Positions 22,537 through 36,000 of a stretch of DNA of 64,000 bases are shown piece by piece; within the stretch, counting starts at the first letter, position 1; every line of letters begins with the position of its first letter. The notes beneath the pieces were generated by a model. That model ran no database searches. It was not told the DNA's origin and saw only the letters and a list, made by a program, of their open reading frames with translations. Both the position numbers and the translations under genes were made by a program. Origin of the DNA: Ophiocordyceps camponoti-saundersi (nom. inval.) (taxonomy: Eukaryota > Ascomycota > Sordariomycetes > Hypocreales > Ophiocordycipitaceae); contig PDHQ01000090.1 of assembly GCA_003339415.1 (NCBI GenBank), positions 1-64,000 of the forward strand, read 5' to 3'.

Positions 22537-22886
22537 TATACTCCCCTAGTAGCTTTTCTCTTCTAGTTTATAAACTAAAAAAGTAGATAGAATATATAAA
22601 ATAAAAAGAGATATACTTAGTAAGGAGGGGTCTAAGTAGTTTTCGAAAAATAAAAAGAATAAATATTAAAAAAACTAATATAAGGGGGAAAGAAAGAAAA
22701 ATTAAAGGGGGGACGGGGGCCTTTTATAGTTAAGAGGTATATACCGATTTAGATACTAACCTTAATAATAATAATACGTACTAATTTACTATATATTAAT
22801 TTACCTTAATAATAAAAGTATATACTAATACCTTAGATATTAGTTTACCTTAATAATATAAGGTAAGGGTATATACTTATTATAAA

Positions 22887-22929
22887 GGGGTAAATTAATA
22901 AGTTAGTAACCTTACTTATAAATTACCCC
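22887..22929 (-). other. Conserved inverted repeat in X2
   Basis: GGGGTAAATTAATAAG pairs with CTTATAAATTACCCC across about 12 bases. The X1 counterpart at 60026-60069 keeps the same arms, so the structure is common to the family. Confidence 0.6.
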
Positions 22930-23220
22930 GCGCCCTAGCTTTATATTCCCCTTTTTCCTTTTTTCTTTACGTTAATTATTATTATTATTATCGTCGTTAT
23001 TATTATATACTAAAAGTAAGTTTAAGTTAATTTCGAGCTAAATATAATAAAGATTTATACTAACTTTAAAGTAAGATTATATTTATATTTAAGTAATACC
23101 CTTATACTCCTATTATACTACGTAGCTATCGCGTTATTATCTTAAGCCTTAAGTTAGAAGCTAATATTAATAACGATAATACGCTATATAAAATAATATA
23201 TTAGCGTATAGAAAATATAT

Positions 23221-23234
23221 TAATCTTAACTTAA
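23221..23234 (+). repeat. Left target-site duplication of LINE-A copy 2
   Basis: TAATCTTAACTTAA is present here and at 40738-40751. X sequence flanks both, and LINE-A sequence lies between. Confidence 0.88.
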
Positions 23235-23319
23235 TAGAATATTTCTCCTTAAGGGAGTAAAAAGAACTCGACATGCGCCTAGTATAAGGCGCGATCTAAA
23301 AGGAAAAGGTAAAACGTTA

Positions 23320-24880
23320 GCGACGTTAGATTCGCTATTTAATTTAAAGTAAGGCTATGCCTAGCTAAGTTCTAGCTAGGGGTAGTCGTAACCGTAGCGG
23401 AGGAGGAAGAAATTTTCGTAGAAAAACTAAGGTTATAACGCGCTTCGAACGCGGGTTAAATTCGTCTATATACTAATTTAGAAATACTAACTTTAATAGA
23501 AAATATATTAGATATAACTAAGGATTATTATAAGTCTTAGTTAATAGGAATAAAAAAAAACTATATTATTAACTATTAAGTATTATACTAGCTAATATAT
23601 TTTATACGGCTTAGGCTATAATAATAGCTTATAAGGAACTTAAATCGGACTAAATCCGGACTTAGATTAATTATATTACGCGCGAGGAAATTAAAAATAT
23701 TATTATTATTACCTTTCGTAAATTATTATATTCGGAGATAACGAAATAAGGAGAATACCGAATATAAGTATAAGTTATATTAGCTTTAATTTTACTATAT
23801 AATTTAGAAAAGAAGCTTCCTCTATATTATAGGAAGGAAATTATTATTTACTTAGCGGATATAATAGATAATATTATAAATAAGATAGTACGCGATACTA
23901 TATAAGCTATTAATATTACTATTCGCTTTAACTTATACTTAGCTATACGCTACCTTAATAGTAAGGATATTAGACTTACCTTCGATAAAAATATAGCTAC
24001 CTTTACTTAGGACCTAGGCTAGGTTACGCTTATTTTTAGCGATAAGGCGACTATCGCAGATAGGATTTATAATATTATTACTAAAAGATTTCTTTTAAAC
24101 CTCGCTATTAAGGAACGCGATAACCTCCTTAATAAGATAGTATAAGTTAATAAAATACCCGTAGCTTATCTACGAGTACTTAAGCCTTAGCTTAGATTTA
24201 CTAAAATAGCGGTTATTATTAGCTTTAAATTATTAATTAATATTAATAAACTCTATAATAATAGGCTAGCTATTAATACTTAGATTTTTCGTATAAAGCT
24301 ATTCTCGGACGCGGTCCGCCCCTAATAATATTATAATTATTATTATTTCGGGTATATCGCTAAAATATATAAATACCCTAAGCTTTATAATAAGTATAAA
24401 GTAACTAATTATAAGAACGAGGATAACTACTATATTAGAATCGGAGGATACTTATTTTATTATATTTTTTATAATAAGAAATACCTTATATAGTCTAGGC
24501 TTTACCTTATCGCTATTAAGCACTAAGATTAGGTAAGAGCTTATTATAAGAGATAACTAGTTAGATTTACTAAGCTTAGCTTATAATCTATCTTATAACT
24601 AACGAAATTAATAATAACCGAGGATATTATTATATATAATATATCCTTAAGCTAGTTTATTACTAGAAGGAAGTATAGATAACCCCTAAGCTCCGGAGGG
24701 GGCTACCCCGCTACTAAGATATAAATAATTAAAGATACCCCTAAAGTAATAAGACGCTTTATCTAATAAGCCCGGAGTGCCTCCCTCCCCTAAGATATAG
24801 ATAGTATCTTACTTATATAAACTATTAATAAACTAGCTTTATCTTTAGTTTAACTTAACTTTACTATCTAAGAGAGCGTA
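23320..24880 (+). pseudogene. LINE-A copy 2 ORF1 (gag-like, zinc knuckle)
   Basis: This is the counterpart of 6590-8150 and aligns throughout. The zinc knuckle is at about 24324-24365, with Tyr codons in place of Cys and His before and after Phe-Gly. Stops differ in position from copy 1, showing that each copy was mutated separately. RNA binding is inferred from the knuckle and from the place before ORF2. Confidence 0.7.
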
Positions 24881-24939
24881 GAAGTACTAATTATTTTAGC
24901 CCTAGCCTAGACTTAGATAAGATTTATAACTAAGCTATA

Positions 24940-27900
24940 AAAAAATTATAGCGAAGAAACTAATATTATTATAACCGTTTTCTTATATCTATAAAAATCC
25001 TTTTTTAGAATATAAATAAGTATACTAAGCTAGCTAAGCTAGTATTTAGTAATAAATTAGATTATAATATTATTACTTTTTAGGAAACTATTAGCTATTT
25101 TAGCGCTAAGCCTCCTCCGCTTAGGACTTCGCCTTACTACCTTATTTATAGCGGCGGCTATATTTTAGTTTATATCTATAAAAGATACGATATATTTACT
25201 TAGTTCCCGGAAATAGGGGAGGACTAAATAAGTATTACTTTCTATTCCGGATTTTAGTTTATTTCTATCTACTCTCCCCTTAATACCCCTCGTAGCGGTA
25301 GCCTCTTAATTTTTTAAGACCTTCTCCCGAACCCTAACCGCGTCTTAGTTAGTAATTTTAACTTATATTACCCGCTTTAAGACTATTATAAAAGCTCTCC
25401 GATAACTTAAACTAGCTAATTTATAAAATAACTAAGCTATAATTTTAACTCCTTACCCCGAAAGGAGAATATACTTAAATCTTTTATAGATATAGGGATA
25501 GTATACTAAACTTAGTTTAAGCTATAGTAGACTTATATATATATTATACTAATCTAAACCTTAATTTTATTAGATCTAACTATATCCCTTAGTCTCTTAT
25601 AGCTAATATCCCTATACTTATAGTAGCGCGTATATTACGCTTATAATAAAGATAAGCAAACCTAAACTTAGTTTACCGTAAATCCCTAGCTAAAATTACC
25701 CTTTTATTTTCCCTTTTTACTAACTTAATAGAGATCGATAACGCCCTTAACTAATTTTACTAAGAGCTATAATTTATTATTAACCGGATAATACCGTTTA
25801 TTACCCTTTCCTATTCTCGTAAAGCGGCGTAGTTTACCCTAGCCGTAGCCTTAGCTACTTAAGTAGCTAAGCGAGCCTAGCGTAAATATAAGTCCCTCTT
25901 TTCGGATTTCTCTTAGTAATAGCTTTAAGAGATAGCTTTTACTTAAAAAATAGCCGTAAACTTAGCAAAATATACTTATTAGTAATCTTTCCTTTATATT
26001 ATTATTAGCTTACTTTTTAAGTTTTAGTATATTAAGCGTTAAGCTTATATCTAAAATAGTTTTTTTTTAGGATTTAGTTTATCTCCTTACGCTAAGGATA
26101 ACTAATAAATCTTAAGCTAATAGCTATATAGTTAAAGCTAATATCTTAGCTAATCGGTTTTTTCCTTAGCTTCGTAGCGTGCCCTTAATTAATACTAGAC
26201 CGCCTAAACTTAAGTTCTCCGTTAATATTAAGATTACTTAGACCGATATCTTTATAATACTTAAGTTAATAACCTCCTAAAAGGTAGCTAAAGTAAATAA
26301 TATTCTTACTAGATTTCTTAAGATATATTACCCTATTTTTACTATTTAGCTAGCTATAATTTTCTAAGCGTATATATAATTTAGTTACTTCCCGCCCTAG
26401 CTATAGTCCGCTATTATAATTATCTTACGTAAGTCCGGAAAAAAGCTAGAAGCTTATTAAAAAGTAGGTGCTTATAAGCTTATATTCTTACTATATTACT
26501 TAAGTAAAATTTTTAAGATTATAATAAGATAATAAATTACCGAGGCTACGGAGTTATATTAACTTCTCCTTAAAAGCTAGATAAGTAATAAGCAGAACTA
26601 ATTTACGAAGCTAGCTATCCTTATAATTACTAAGCTTATTTAAGCTACTTAAGCTAGGAAAAAAGTAGCGTTTTTCCTATAATTTAATATTAAGGAAATA
26701 TTTAATATTATATATTATAATAAACTTATTACTAAACTTAGGTATCTAGGATTCCTAGACTAAATCTTAGCACTCCTTAATAGCTACTTATAAGACCGCA
26801 CCTCCTAATTTCGCTTTAATAATAAGATTTCGGAACTATATTAGATTAAGATTAAAGTTCCTTAAAGTTCGCCGCTCTCCGCTATCTTATTTATTTTATA
26901 TATAGCCCCGCTTTATAACTAGCTAATATATAAGAAAAGAATATAAGTAATTAGTTTCGCGGATAATATAAACTTTTTTAGTATTAAGCTTAATTTTAAA
27001 ATAATTATAAAATAGCTTTAAGCTATATAAATAATATACGAATAATAAGCGCGTAATTATAGTATAGAATTTAAGCTAAAAAAGAGTAAGCTTATATATT
27101 TTTCTTAAAAATATATTTTAAAAATAAACTTAGTTTAACTAGGGGATTACTAAGTTTACCCTATTTCTAAGGTAAAACTCCTAAGCGTTTAGATTTATTA
27201 GTAGCTATAATAAAAACTTTATTTATAAATTATATATACTAAGCTCCTTTACTAAAACCTTACTTTTTCCCTCTTATCCGCTTTTACCTAAAGTTACCCC
27301 CTTACCTAAGCCCGCGAACTTTATATAAAAGTTATCTAATTACTTATCGCGTATATTATTATTATATTTTATATTATTACCCTTATAAGCGGAAACTTAC
27401 TAAGCTTAGCTAAAGCCTTAAAATTAGAATAGTTACGATATTTTAAGATAGTACTTAGAGCTTATAAAGCTATACCTATTTATTACTCTTAAGCTAAGTT
27501 TTAAATTCCTTTACTCGATTTTTATTTAAATAAAAGGAAGACTAATATTTTTCGCCGCTTAGAGGATACGATAATATTAGATAAAATCTAAACCGCTTTT
27601 AAAAATATCTTAAAATTCCTATTACGCTTTCCCCCTTATTAACTAATAAAATAATAAAAAGCTAAGTAATTATTAGAGGAATATATATATTAAGTTCGAA
27701 TATAAATAAAACGCGATATATTACCTTTTAATAAAAAGTTTATAATTAATTTTCTCCGCTAAGATTAGAAAATATAATAGGAGGATTTCGAAAACTAGCT
27801 ATATATAAAATATTTTAAGCTTACCTTATTTCCTTTTAACTTCCCGCCTTACCTTAATAAGGCGAAATTACTTAAGAGATATAAAAACTTACCGAAATAT

Positions 27901-28375
27901 ATTAATATTATAATTATATAACTTTATATAAGTAAAATTAATCTTAAAAAGTTCCTCTTTTATAAGCGCGTGCTAGAAATAGTTTTCCCTCTATATTAAT
28001 ATAGTACTAAACTAGAGAATACTTACTATTTACTTTTTCGATACTCTTAACTAGTTAAATAGCGCTACGAATTACCTTAGCTTATCTTCTCTAATATTAA
28101 ATTATAACTAAAGCTTAACCGCTACTTATTAGTAACTATAATTATAAAGTAAATACTTTAATATACTAACTTATATTAGTTCCGGCTTACTAATACTTTT
28201 TACGCTAATACTTTTAGGTTTAACTAAGGCTAGATATAGCTTTATTTTACGTAAATTATATAACTATAATATTATTAATTTACTTACCTAATCTACGATT
28301 TACTTTATATTTTAAGGGAATTTATATTTATTAAGTTTAAGTTATTATCTCCTCCCTTATTTAATAACTCCTTAA
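24940..28375 (+). pseudogene. LINE-A copy 2 ORF2: endonuclease, reverse transcriptase
   Basis: The endonuclease block at 25351-25374 reads SNFNLYYP, with the catalytic Asp turned to Asn. The reverse transcriptase block is at 26857-26880 (VP-stop-SSPLS). The catalytic box at 26956-26967 reads FADN, closer to FADD than in copy 1. The frame matches copy 1 to about 28375. It lies in the same orientation as ORF1 and tail-to-tail with the opposite-strand frame. Confidence 0.8.
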
Positions 28376-28429
28376 CTTTTTTAGCTACCTTATTAGTAAA
28401 AGTAATTACGGACTAACGCTAGCCCCGTA

Positions 28430-29942
28430 ACGTAAGTCTACTTAGTATAAAGCTACTAAGACTTAAAGCGAGGCGCGTTTTACTTAAAGTTACTATTAGC
28501 GCGGTAGCTTATAATAAGTTTAGCGTAGTAGTTAGCTACGAAACGGTCGCTTATTACTATAATAAGCTTAGAGTAATAATTAGCTTAGGTAAAGTTACTT
28601 ATTACTAAGATAAGCTTAAAGTAATAATAAGATCCGGCGTAGTAGTAGGCCGCGTGCTACTAAAGGTAATTATCGTCGGCGTTAATTTATTATCTTTATT
28701 AAGGAATAACTTATTTAACCTTAAAATCTCTAAATATTTCTATAATAGCTTATAATTACGGAGCCCCCCGCGCCTCCTTAATACTCCGCTAAGGTATAGC
28801 TTAAGTTTATACTTCTTTAGTAATTTTAAGTTAATAAGAGGTAAGTTATATTAGAGACTAACTAATTAGAATTTCTAGCTAACGCTAGCTTACTAAGTAA
28901 CTTAGAGTAGGGCGATTTTAAGTATTTAAAGGATATAAGACTTAGCTAAATCTATCCTTACTATAATAGTGCTATAGTTTATTATAGCCGCGTAAATATT
29001 AATAGCTATTATAGCGGCCGCCGCCTTAACTAAGGTCTCCTTTACTATAAGTAACTTAGCTACCCCCTTACTAGTTAGGCCTATTTTTATTATAACCGGC
29101 GCTAGCGTAGCCTCTAACTTTAGAACTTTATTATCGCCGAAACTAACTTAGTATAAGCTCCCTTTTTCGCTTTCCCTAAAGTATACCTTAGTAAGATATA
29201 AACGCTTTAAGTTAATAGTAAAAATAAGTAATAGGTTATCGTTATTATTATCTATATCTAATATAATCGTAAAAGTCTTAGGCATAGCGTAAGCTTTCTT
29301 CTTAATAGGATATATTTAGATTATAATAGGAGATATTTATCTCTTACCCTTACTTTTTAAAGGCGCTATAAGCGCCGCCTTAGTAAGCTTCGTTATCGCT
29401 AGCTTATATATCCCGCTTACCTTATAAGTTATATTTACTCTTATTTTAAGCAAAGCTTAAGCTAGCTTTCTTAGCTTCTTAAGTATTATCGTTACTTTCT
29501 TACCTAAGTTTAATATATTATAAGCTATATTTATAAAGCTTAAAGTTTATTAATTAATACGGGCGTTAACTTACTCTAAGGTAGCGTAAATTAACTTAAG
29601 TATAGAGATAAATATCTCCCCCCCTTTTTTTCCGCCTTTTTTACCTCTTTTATAACCTTAGTATAGATACCCCTTAAGGCGTTTTTTACCTTAACTATAT
29701 ACTTATAAGTATAGCTTTAGCTTAAATTTTAAATTAAGGCGAGATTTTCCTTAGCTATAGCTTATACCCCTCCGAACTTTTATTACTTATTATAATACTT
29801 AGCTTATATAGTATATAGCTTCGTAATATTATCCTTAAGCTAAAAATATATAAGTATATAAGTAAAATTTATTTAAGTATAAGTAATATATATACGCGCG
29901 TTTATAGCTACTAAATATTAGCTTAATTTTATTAATATATAG
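28430..29942 (-). pseudogene. LINE-A copy 2 opposite-strand ORF, C-terminal part
   Basis: It aligns with 11700-13213 of copy 1 and keeps the same minus-strand frame: Lys/Leu-rich, with the basic Lys-Lys-Lys-Ala patch near 29300 and the Asn run. G inserted at 29942 and separates this part from the N-terminal codons now at 40136-40320. The function is unknown. Conservation of the frame in a second, separately inserted copy argues that it belongs to the element. Confidence 0.55.
29939..29942 (+). repeat. Left target-site duplication of G
   Basis: ATAG here and at 40132-40135 flank the two LTRs. LINE-A copy 1 has the empty site, a single ATAG in the same context, at 13210-13213. Confidence 0.8.
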
Positions 29943-30139
29943 TAAAATTCCTCGATCGGTCTTAAATTATAAGATTAGATTAGATTATATAGGGTTATGC
30001 GTTAGGGCATTAGTAGTCGTGATCCCTTTTATATTAGTCTAATAGTAAGTCTAATAATAATAATAATTTCTCTCCGTTCTTCCCTTTTTCCTTCTATTCC
30101 TTATCTCCTTATGCCTTATCCTCTAACGCCTATCTAATA
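29943..30139 (-). repeat. 3' LTR of G
   Basis: It is a close match to 39935-40131. On the minus strand it begins TATTAG (TGTTAG before RIP) and ends in AATTTTA (AATTTCA). A purine-rich tract lies in the middle. The dinucleotide CA survives more often here than in the surrounding LINE. Confidence 0.92.
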
Positions 30140-30142
30140 AAG

Positions 30143-32370
30143 TGGGGGGCATCTTTATTATAGTCGCCTACGACTACCTTCTCCGTCTAAACCTCTCTAT
30201 TATAACCCTCCTCGAATAGCTTAGAAAATAGCCTAGTCCTAGATTAGGGCGGTATGCCCCTAATTTCCGTTAACTTACTTAACTTAGTAGGAGACCTTTC
30301 TTCTTATCCTTCCGATAGCTTCGCCTTTTTAACTACTTTATTACCTAACTAGGTAGCGGTAATAGGCCTCTTTAACTTAGTTATCTAGCTAGAATATTAT
30401 ATAGATAAGTCCGATATTATCTATCTATCGAACTTTTCGAAGGACGCTTCTATTACTTAGCGTAATATTAACTTAATAACTATATTTAGAGGGGTTTAGA
30501 TAATATCTTAAATTAACGTAAATTAAAAAGTATCGTATATTACTTTTTTAATAACCTCCTAGATTAATATTAACTAAAAAATATCCCGTAATACTTTCTT
30601 AATAGCCTCTTATAATTAGGTAGCGTTAGTTATATCTATTAGGGGTCTCTTTAATTAAATTAATATCTAATTAAGTATCCTTATTAATTCGTTATAAACT
30701 ATAAGGATTATCTTTTTATTCTCCTTTATAGATACTATCTATCTAATACCTCGCTCTATTTTTATCGCTAACTAAAATTCTATATATTTATAGCGGATAA
30801 TTTCTCTTATCTCGGTTATTTATTAATCTCTCTATTCGTTTATTATAATTCGTTACTTAGTTAGTTATCTAACCTTCTACTTATTTATAATAGTTATAAG
30901 CGTTTCTATCTTAGCGTTTATTATATTCGCTAGTACTTCTATCTTAGCTTATTACTTAGTTATTAATATAGTCTATATCTTTCTTTTATAAATATTCGAG
31001 TTTATAGTTACTATATAGATAATCTAGGCGGCTTAGGGCTACTCGGGTATAGGCGGGATTATCGCTACTAATATAGGGGTTTATAGAATAGCTATTTCTA
31101 TAGGAATAGATATCTATAGAGTAACTATCTTTGCTAGAGTTATTACGTTAGAGGTAGTAGCCTTAGAGGTAATAGTTATTAGAACCTAGGTAGTAAAATT
31201 AGAGGTAGGGGTCGTAACGACTTTCTTTATTAGACTAGAGGTAGGGGTCGCAACGACTTTCTTTATTAGGACCTAGGTAATAGAACTAGAAGCAGGGGTC
31301 GTTTTTATCTATCCCTATCTAACGGATTTCTATAATAGGCCTGACGGGGTCGTTTAAATCGGTTAGCTTATCGGAACAGATGTCGCCTTAGCAGAACTTA
31401 GGGTAGTTAGCTTAGCTAATTTTATTAGCGTTTTTATTAGCGTCTTCGCAGGTATATTATCTATTAATAAACGCCGTTTATCCTTATTACTAATTCTATT
31501 TATAGAGACTAAAGTATAACTATCCGATTTATCTTCTTCCTATTTATTTATTAGTTTAATTATCGGTTCTATAATAGAAATTAGCAGCATAAGCTAAGTA
31601 GCTCTCTTTTCGATTACGCGTCGTATATTCTAATTAACTTTAAACTTAGATACCTTCTTAGTATTCTAAGCTCCCGCCTTAAAGCCGGGTATAATAACTA
31701 CCTATTACTAGTTATAGCTATTTCCTTTAAGTGCTAGTTTAGATAAGGCGGCTCCTAGTATATCTATATCTTCCTAGCCCTTAAGCTTATCTTAAATTAG
31801 TTACTTAATATTAACGATTATATAATTATATAAACGCTAAGCTATTTTAAAGAAAGATCTGCTAGTAGTAAATAAGATCCGTTTCTATATATTTTTTATT
31901 ACCGTAATAATCTTTATTATTAAAGGAAATTTACTATCTTTACCCCTCTTAACTTTAGTATTAGCGAAGTTATACGCTATTTTATATAACCTTTAAAATT
32001 CGTTTAGCTTTATAGGCTAATTTTTCGGCAATATATCTATTATAATATCCTATTCTAAGACTTAGAACTTTTTAATATTTACTACGACTATTAAGAGTGC
32101 TAATTTATCCTATATAACCTTAGCGAGATACTAGGCTACCTAGTCTCCTTTAGCTACTTATTTAGCTAAGACGTAGTTATATAAAGTACTTATAATAAGG
32201 GAGATCTTTAAGTTTTTAGAAACTTTAAATTTTTAGTTTTCCCTTATTTACTTATAGAATATCTCTTAATATTATTTAAACTTTTATCGTATAATTTTAT
32301 ACTATTTATAAACGGTAAGGTTTTTCTTAAGGTTAATTTCTTCTTCCGTTAGGTAATTTATAATCTTATA
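30143..32370 (-). pseudogene. G extra ORF downstream of integrase, unrecognised
   Basis: A minus-strand frame of about 740 codons starts near 32370 and runs to the edge of the 3' LTR with RIP-type stops only. Its N-terminal part is Lys/Leu-rich and helical. The middle (30950-31400) is Thr/Pro/Ser-rich with a 12-residue tandem repeat (31201-31272). A Lys/Gln-rich helical part near 30800-30980 may form a coiled coil. I see no membrane segment that would point to an env. Gypsy elements usually end pol close to the 3' LTR, so this frame is unusual. It could be a second gag-like protein, a captured host gene or an accessory factor. Confidence 0.55.
31201..31302. repeat. 36-bp tandem repeat in the G extra ORF
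   Basis: Units at 31201-31236 and 31237-31272, plus a partial third at 31289-31302, share AGAGGTAGGGGTCG. The period keeps frame and gives a 12-residue Thr/Pro/Lys repeat on the minus strand. Confidence 0.85.
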
Positions 32371-32374
32371 TACT

Positions 32375-32935
32375 TATATAGGGACGATTATAGGAAATAG
32401 GAGACAGATAATATATAAGGGTATAATATATATAAAGATAGTAGTATATAATAAGAAAATAAGTATACGATAAGAAAAATAAGTATATAATAAGGAGAAG
32501 AAAATATAAGAAAAATAAGTGCACGATAAAAAAATAAGTGCACGATAAGGAGAAGAAAATATGCGATAATAGATCGTAGTATATAATAAAAAGAAACGAG
32601 GAAAAGGAGCGTACGATAAAAAAACGATAGCGTTAATACTTAGTAAGATAAAAAGAGAGAAAAGGGATACGAAATCGTATATACCGATAAGTTAGAAGAG
32701 GTGCATATAGGTAAGAAGAAAAGGTCGTATATAGACTAATATCCGATAAGTTAGAAGAAATATATATAGGTAAGAAGAAAAGATAAGTTAAGAGAATAGT
32801 TAAAAGAAAATAGGGTATACGAAGATATAATTATAATCGAGTATACGAAACCTGCGAAGGTATGCGAGGTTAAAGGTATACGAGGTATAGTATAAAAAAA
32901 TAGAAAATAAAAGAGTAAAATAAATATAAACGACT
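32375..32935 (+). other. Purine-rich spacer of G with short repeats
   Basis: The plus strand is almost only A and G for over 500 bp, with irregular repeats of ATAAGTATACGATAAGAAAA and AAGTGCACGATAA (32450-32560). A second set based on GATAAGTTAGAAGA lies at 32680-32790. No frame is supported. It separates the pol region from the extra frame; on the sense strand it is a C/T tract upstream of that frame, which may have held its promoter (inference). Confidence 0.6.
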
Positions 32936-33029
32936 ATTAGCAATCCTTAGCCCCTTAGCTAGCTAACAGCTATTAATAATCTACTATAGTAACTTAATAT
33001 CTACCGTAGTAAGTTATTATTCTTAGTCT

Positions 33030-36000
33030 ATTCCTACTTAACCCTACGCGTTCCCCTCTTAACTTCTTATAATAGTAAGTTCCTATAAGCGTAAGGGTCT
33101 TTACCCTAAAGCTTATCTATTTCTTCGCCTAGCTTATAGCCCTATCGGGTAGCTATATCCTATATTACCCGCCGTAGGGGTATTAAATACGCCTTACGTA
33201 GTATAAATAGTTTAAGATTATCTACGTAAAGCTTTCGCAAAACTTAACGTCTAACGACGCTACGAATTAGATACGTAATAGATAAGATAACCTTAATAAT
33301 AATAGATAGGTTATCCTATATAGTTACGAACTTCCTATACGATATATTTACCTTATCTTACCTTTCCTATATAAAGTTACTAACTTATAAGGCATATCGT
33401 AATTTAGTATTATATTTAGTCGTATTAAAGTTAGCTAAAGTATCTTAGATTATATCCTTTTCTTCTACTATAGCTAATATTAAATCGCGGACTATCTAGT
33501 TATCCTAGTTAAAATAGTTAAAGTTAGATTATTTAGCTTTAGGTATCTCTTTATTTTAGTATATAACTATAGGGTTAAATCCTAATATAGCCTTTACTAA
33601 AGTTACCCCTAAAATCTTAACTTTTCGAGAATTTAGTATATTAATAATTTAAGGTAACGCTTTATTCTACGCTTTTAGGGAGATACCGGACCGCTTAAGA
33701 CTCTATTTTCGCAGTTAGTCTTTTACTAGTTAAATATACCTCTCCGCTAATCTAATACTTTAAAAGTATAAGATTAGGCCGAACTTCTATTTAACCTTAT
33801 ATCGCTTAGCTATATCTTCTATAATAGTATTAGCGAAATAGCGTCCGTTATCCGAGTAAATAGCTTTAAGCTAGCTAAATACTAAACTCTAGTAATATTA
33901 CTATATATCTACTACCTCTAAGCTAGTCGTATTTTCGTATACTTAAGTTAATAGGAAACGCGTTATATAATTTATAATTACTAGAATATATTAATATCTA
34001 TAAGCACTAATAAGCGTAATAAGTCCTAGGAAATTAACGACTATTATTTCCTATAGCTTATATATCGTAATCTATTTATATTTTAACTTAAGTAAGCGTA
34101 GTATAGTTTGCTAGTAAATTATATAAGATATATAATAATAGGTAATATCTAATTAATAAGTTAGCTACTATAAGATTCCTCTTAAATTCGCTAAAGTCTT
34201 TTCTTTAGAAAAATAGCCTAATACGTTATAAGTATTCTATAATTTTAACTAGATATTTAACTATAAATAATACTTAGCTTACTATTTATTTAATTCGATA
34301 TAATATAGGATTTTATTCTAAACTCGATATCTAATAGCTATCCTCTAAATATAACGATATTTATCGTTTAGTAATACTTATATTCTATTAACGAGAAAGA
34401 GCACGATTTCTATATATTACGGGTCTCCTAGCTAAGGGGATATAGCCGCCTAGAGGTAAGATACCTCTCTACCTACTAGCAGTTTACCTAATAGGAGTCG
34501 AGTAGCCTTAATAGTATCTAGCGCTAGTATAATATAGCCCTTTATATCTAAAGCGTTACTTTTTAAAATATTATATAATCTAAATATACTATCCGTAATT
34601 CTAATAATCTTTATTATATTCGGGCGGTAAATATATTTAATATCTTATTTTTAAAGAATATTAATTTACCTTATAATTTTACTATATATTTCCGCTATAT
34701 TTATTATTAAGTTAATAATATTTTTATAATCTATATAAATCTTAAGGGGATACGGGGATATATCTACTATTTACTAATATTCCTTAATTACGTAAATAAT
34801 AGCTAATATTTCTTTTTTAAGTATAAAGTATTACTATTCTAAATTACTTAGCCGAAACGATATCTATATAATAATTTTTATATTTTAGAAATTAAAGTCT
34901 CTAATAAATATTCCGTTAGGATAGTTATCGAGTTAGTAAAGAACGGCCCCGGTCCTAATATCGGATATATCTATTACTAAGTAGAATTATATATTCGTCC
35001 GTGCTCTAAATATTACGTTATTCTAAATAGCCTAGTATAGGAATTATAAAGCTTCTACCGCCTTTAGCGTCTAAATAAGTTCGTTCTAATATCGTGCCTC
35101 TAATTATATAGATTACCGTCCCGATAAAGTTACCTTATTTACCTTTTTAAAGAATACTTCCTTAATAAGTCTAGCCCTATTTACTCTCCTTAGTATAAAA
35201 CGATAAAAGAATAGGGTTAGCTATAGCACTATTTAAACTTCTTCCTAAAATTAAGGGGGATATTATTAGAAGTAGTCTCCTAACTACGTAAATCTCTACC
35301 GATACTTAGTTCTTAAACGAAATCGCCTTACTTCTAGTTTAAACTTAACTAATTTAGCCGTGCTATTAAATAGCTTTATCTTCTTACCCGCGAGACTAAT
35401 TAGCGCTTATATTACTTTAGGGAAATATTAATATTAGAGGAAATCGAAATATCTATTAAAAGTTTTACTTTTAAGGTTATAATTATCGATATAAACGAAT
35501 ATTAATATTAAATACTTTATAGTAAAACTTAGTAATATTTAGTATTTAACCTTATCCGCTAATACTAATCTACTAAACGCGATATCCCCGTACCTTATAT
35601 ATATAGAGGGGGCACCTATTAGTCCTTACGGTATATTAATATATTCTTATATATTATTAGGGGCGGTAAAGCCTATCTTATATATATCCTCCGGCTATAT
35701 TAAGATTAACTAAAACCTATTAGATATATCTAACTAAGAGAAAACTATTAGTTATTTAATATATACTTAGTCTAAATCGACCTCTAAGTTATAATATAGA
35801 TATCCTAGTTTTACTATATTCCTATTAATATTACGGTAATTATAAACTATTCTCTAAGCTGCTAGGTTTAGTAAATACTTCTTAACGAATAAAGTTCTAG
35901 CTACCTATTCCGTATTATCGCCGATAGGTCGAATAATATTTACTTTTTCTATCGTTAGGAATACCTTACCCGTAAAGATCTATTTAGGCCTACTATACTT

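Larger units (their letters stand above)
21760..23220 (-). other. X2 internal 3' half, non-coding
   Basis: It aligns, reversed, with X1 59690-61036. No frame is supported. It holds a long hairpin (22136-22179), a tandem 35-bp repeat (22469-22536), a conserved GGGGTAA/TTACCCC inverted repeat (22887-22929), a GGTATATACC palindrome near 22743 and a trinucleotide tract (about 22975-23005). The position corresponds to the part of an autonomous element where pol would lie. Confidence 0.65.

Noticed and set aside
30143..32370. env gene of an errantivirus-like element
   Set aside because: No signal peptide, membrane segment or cleavage site is visible; the frame is Lys- and Thr-rich.
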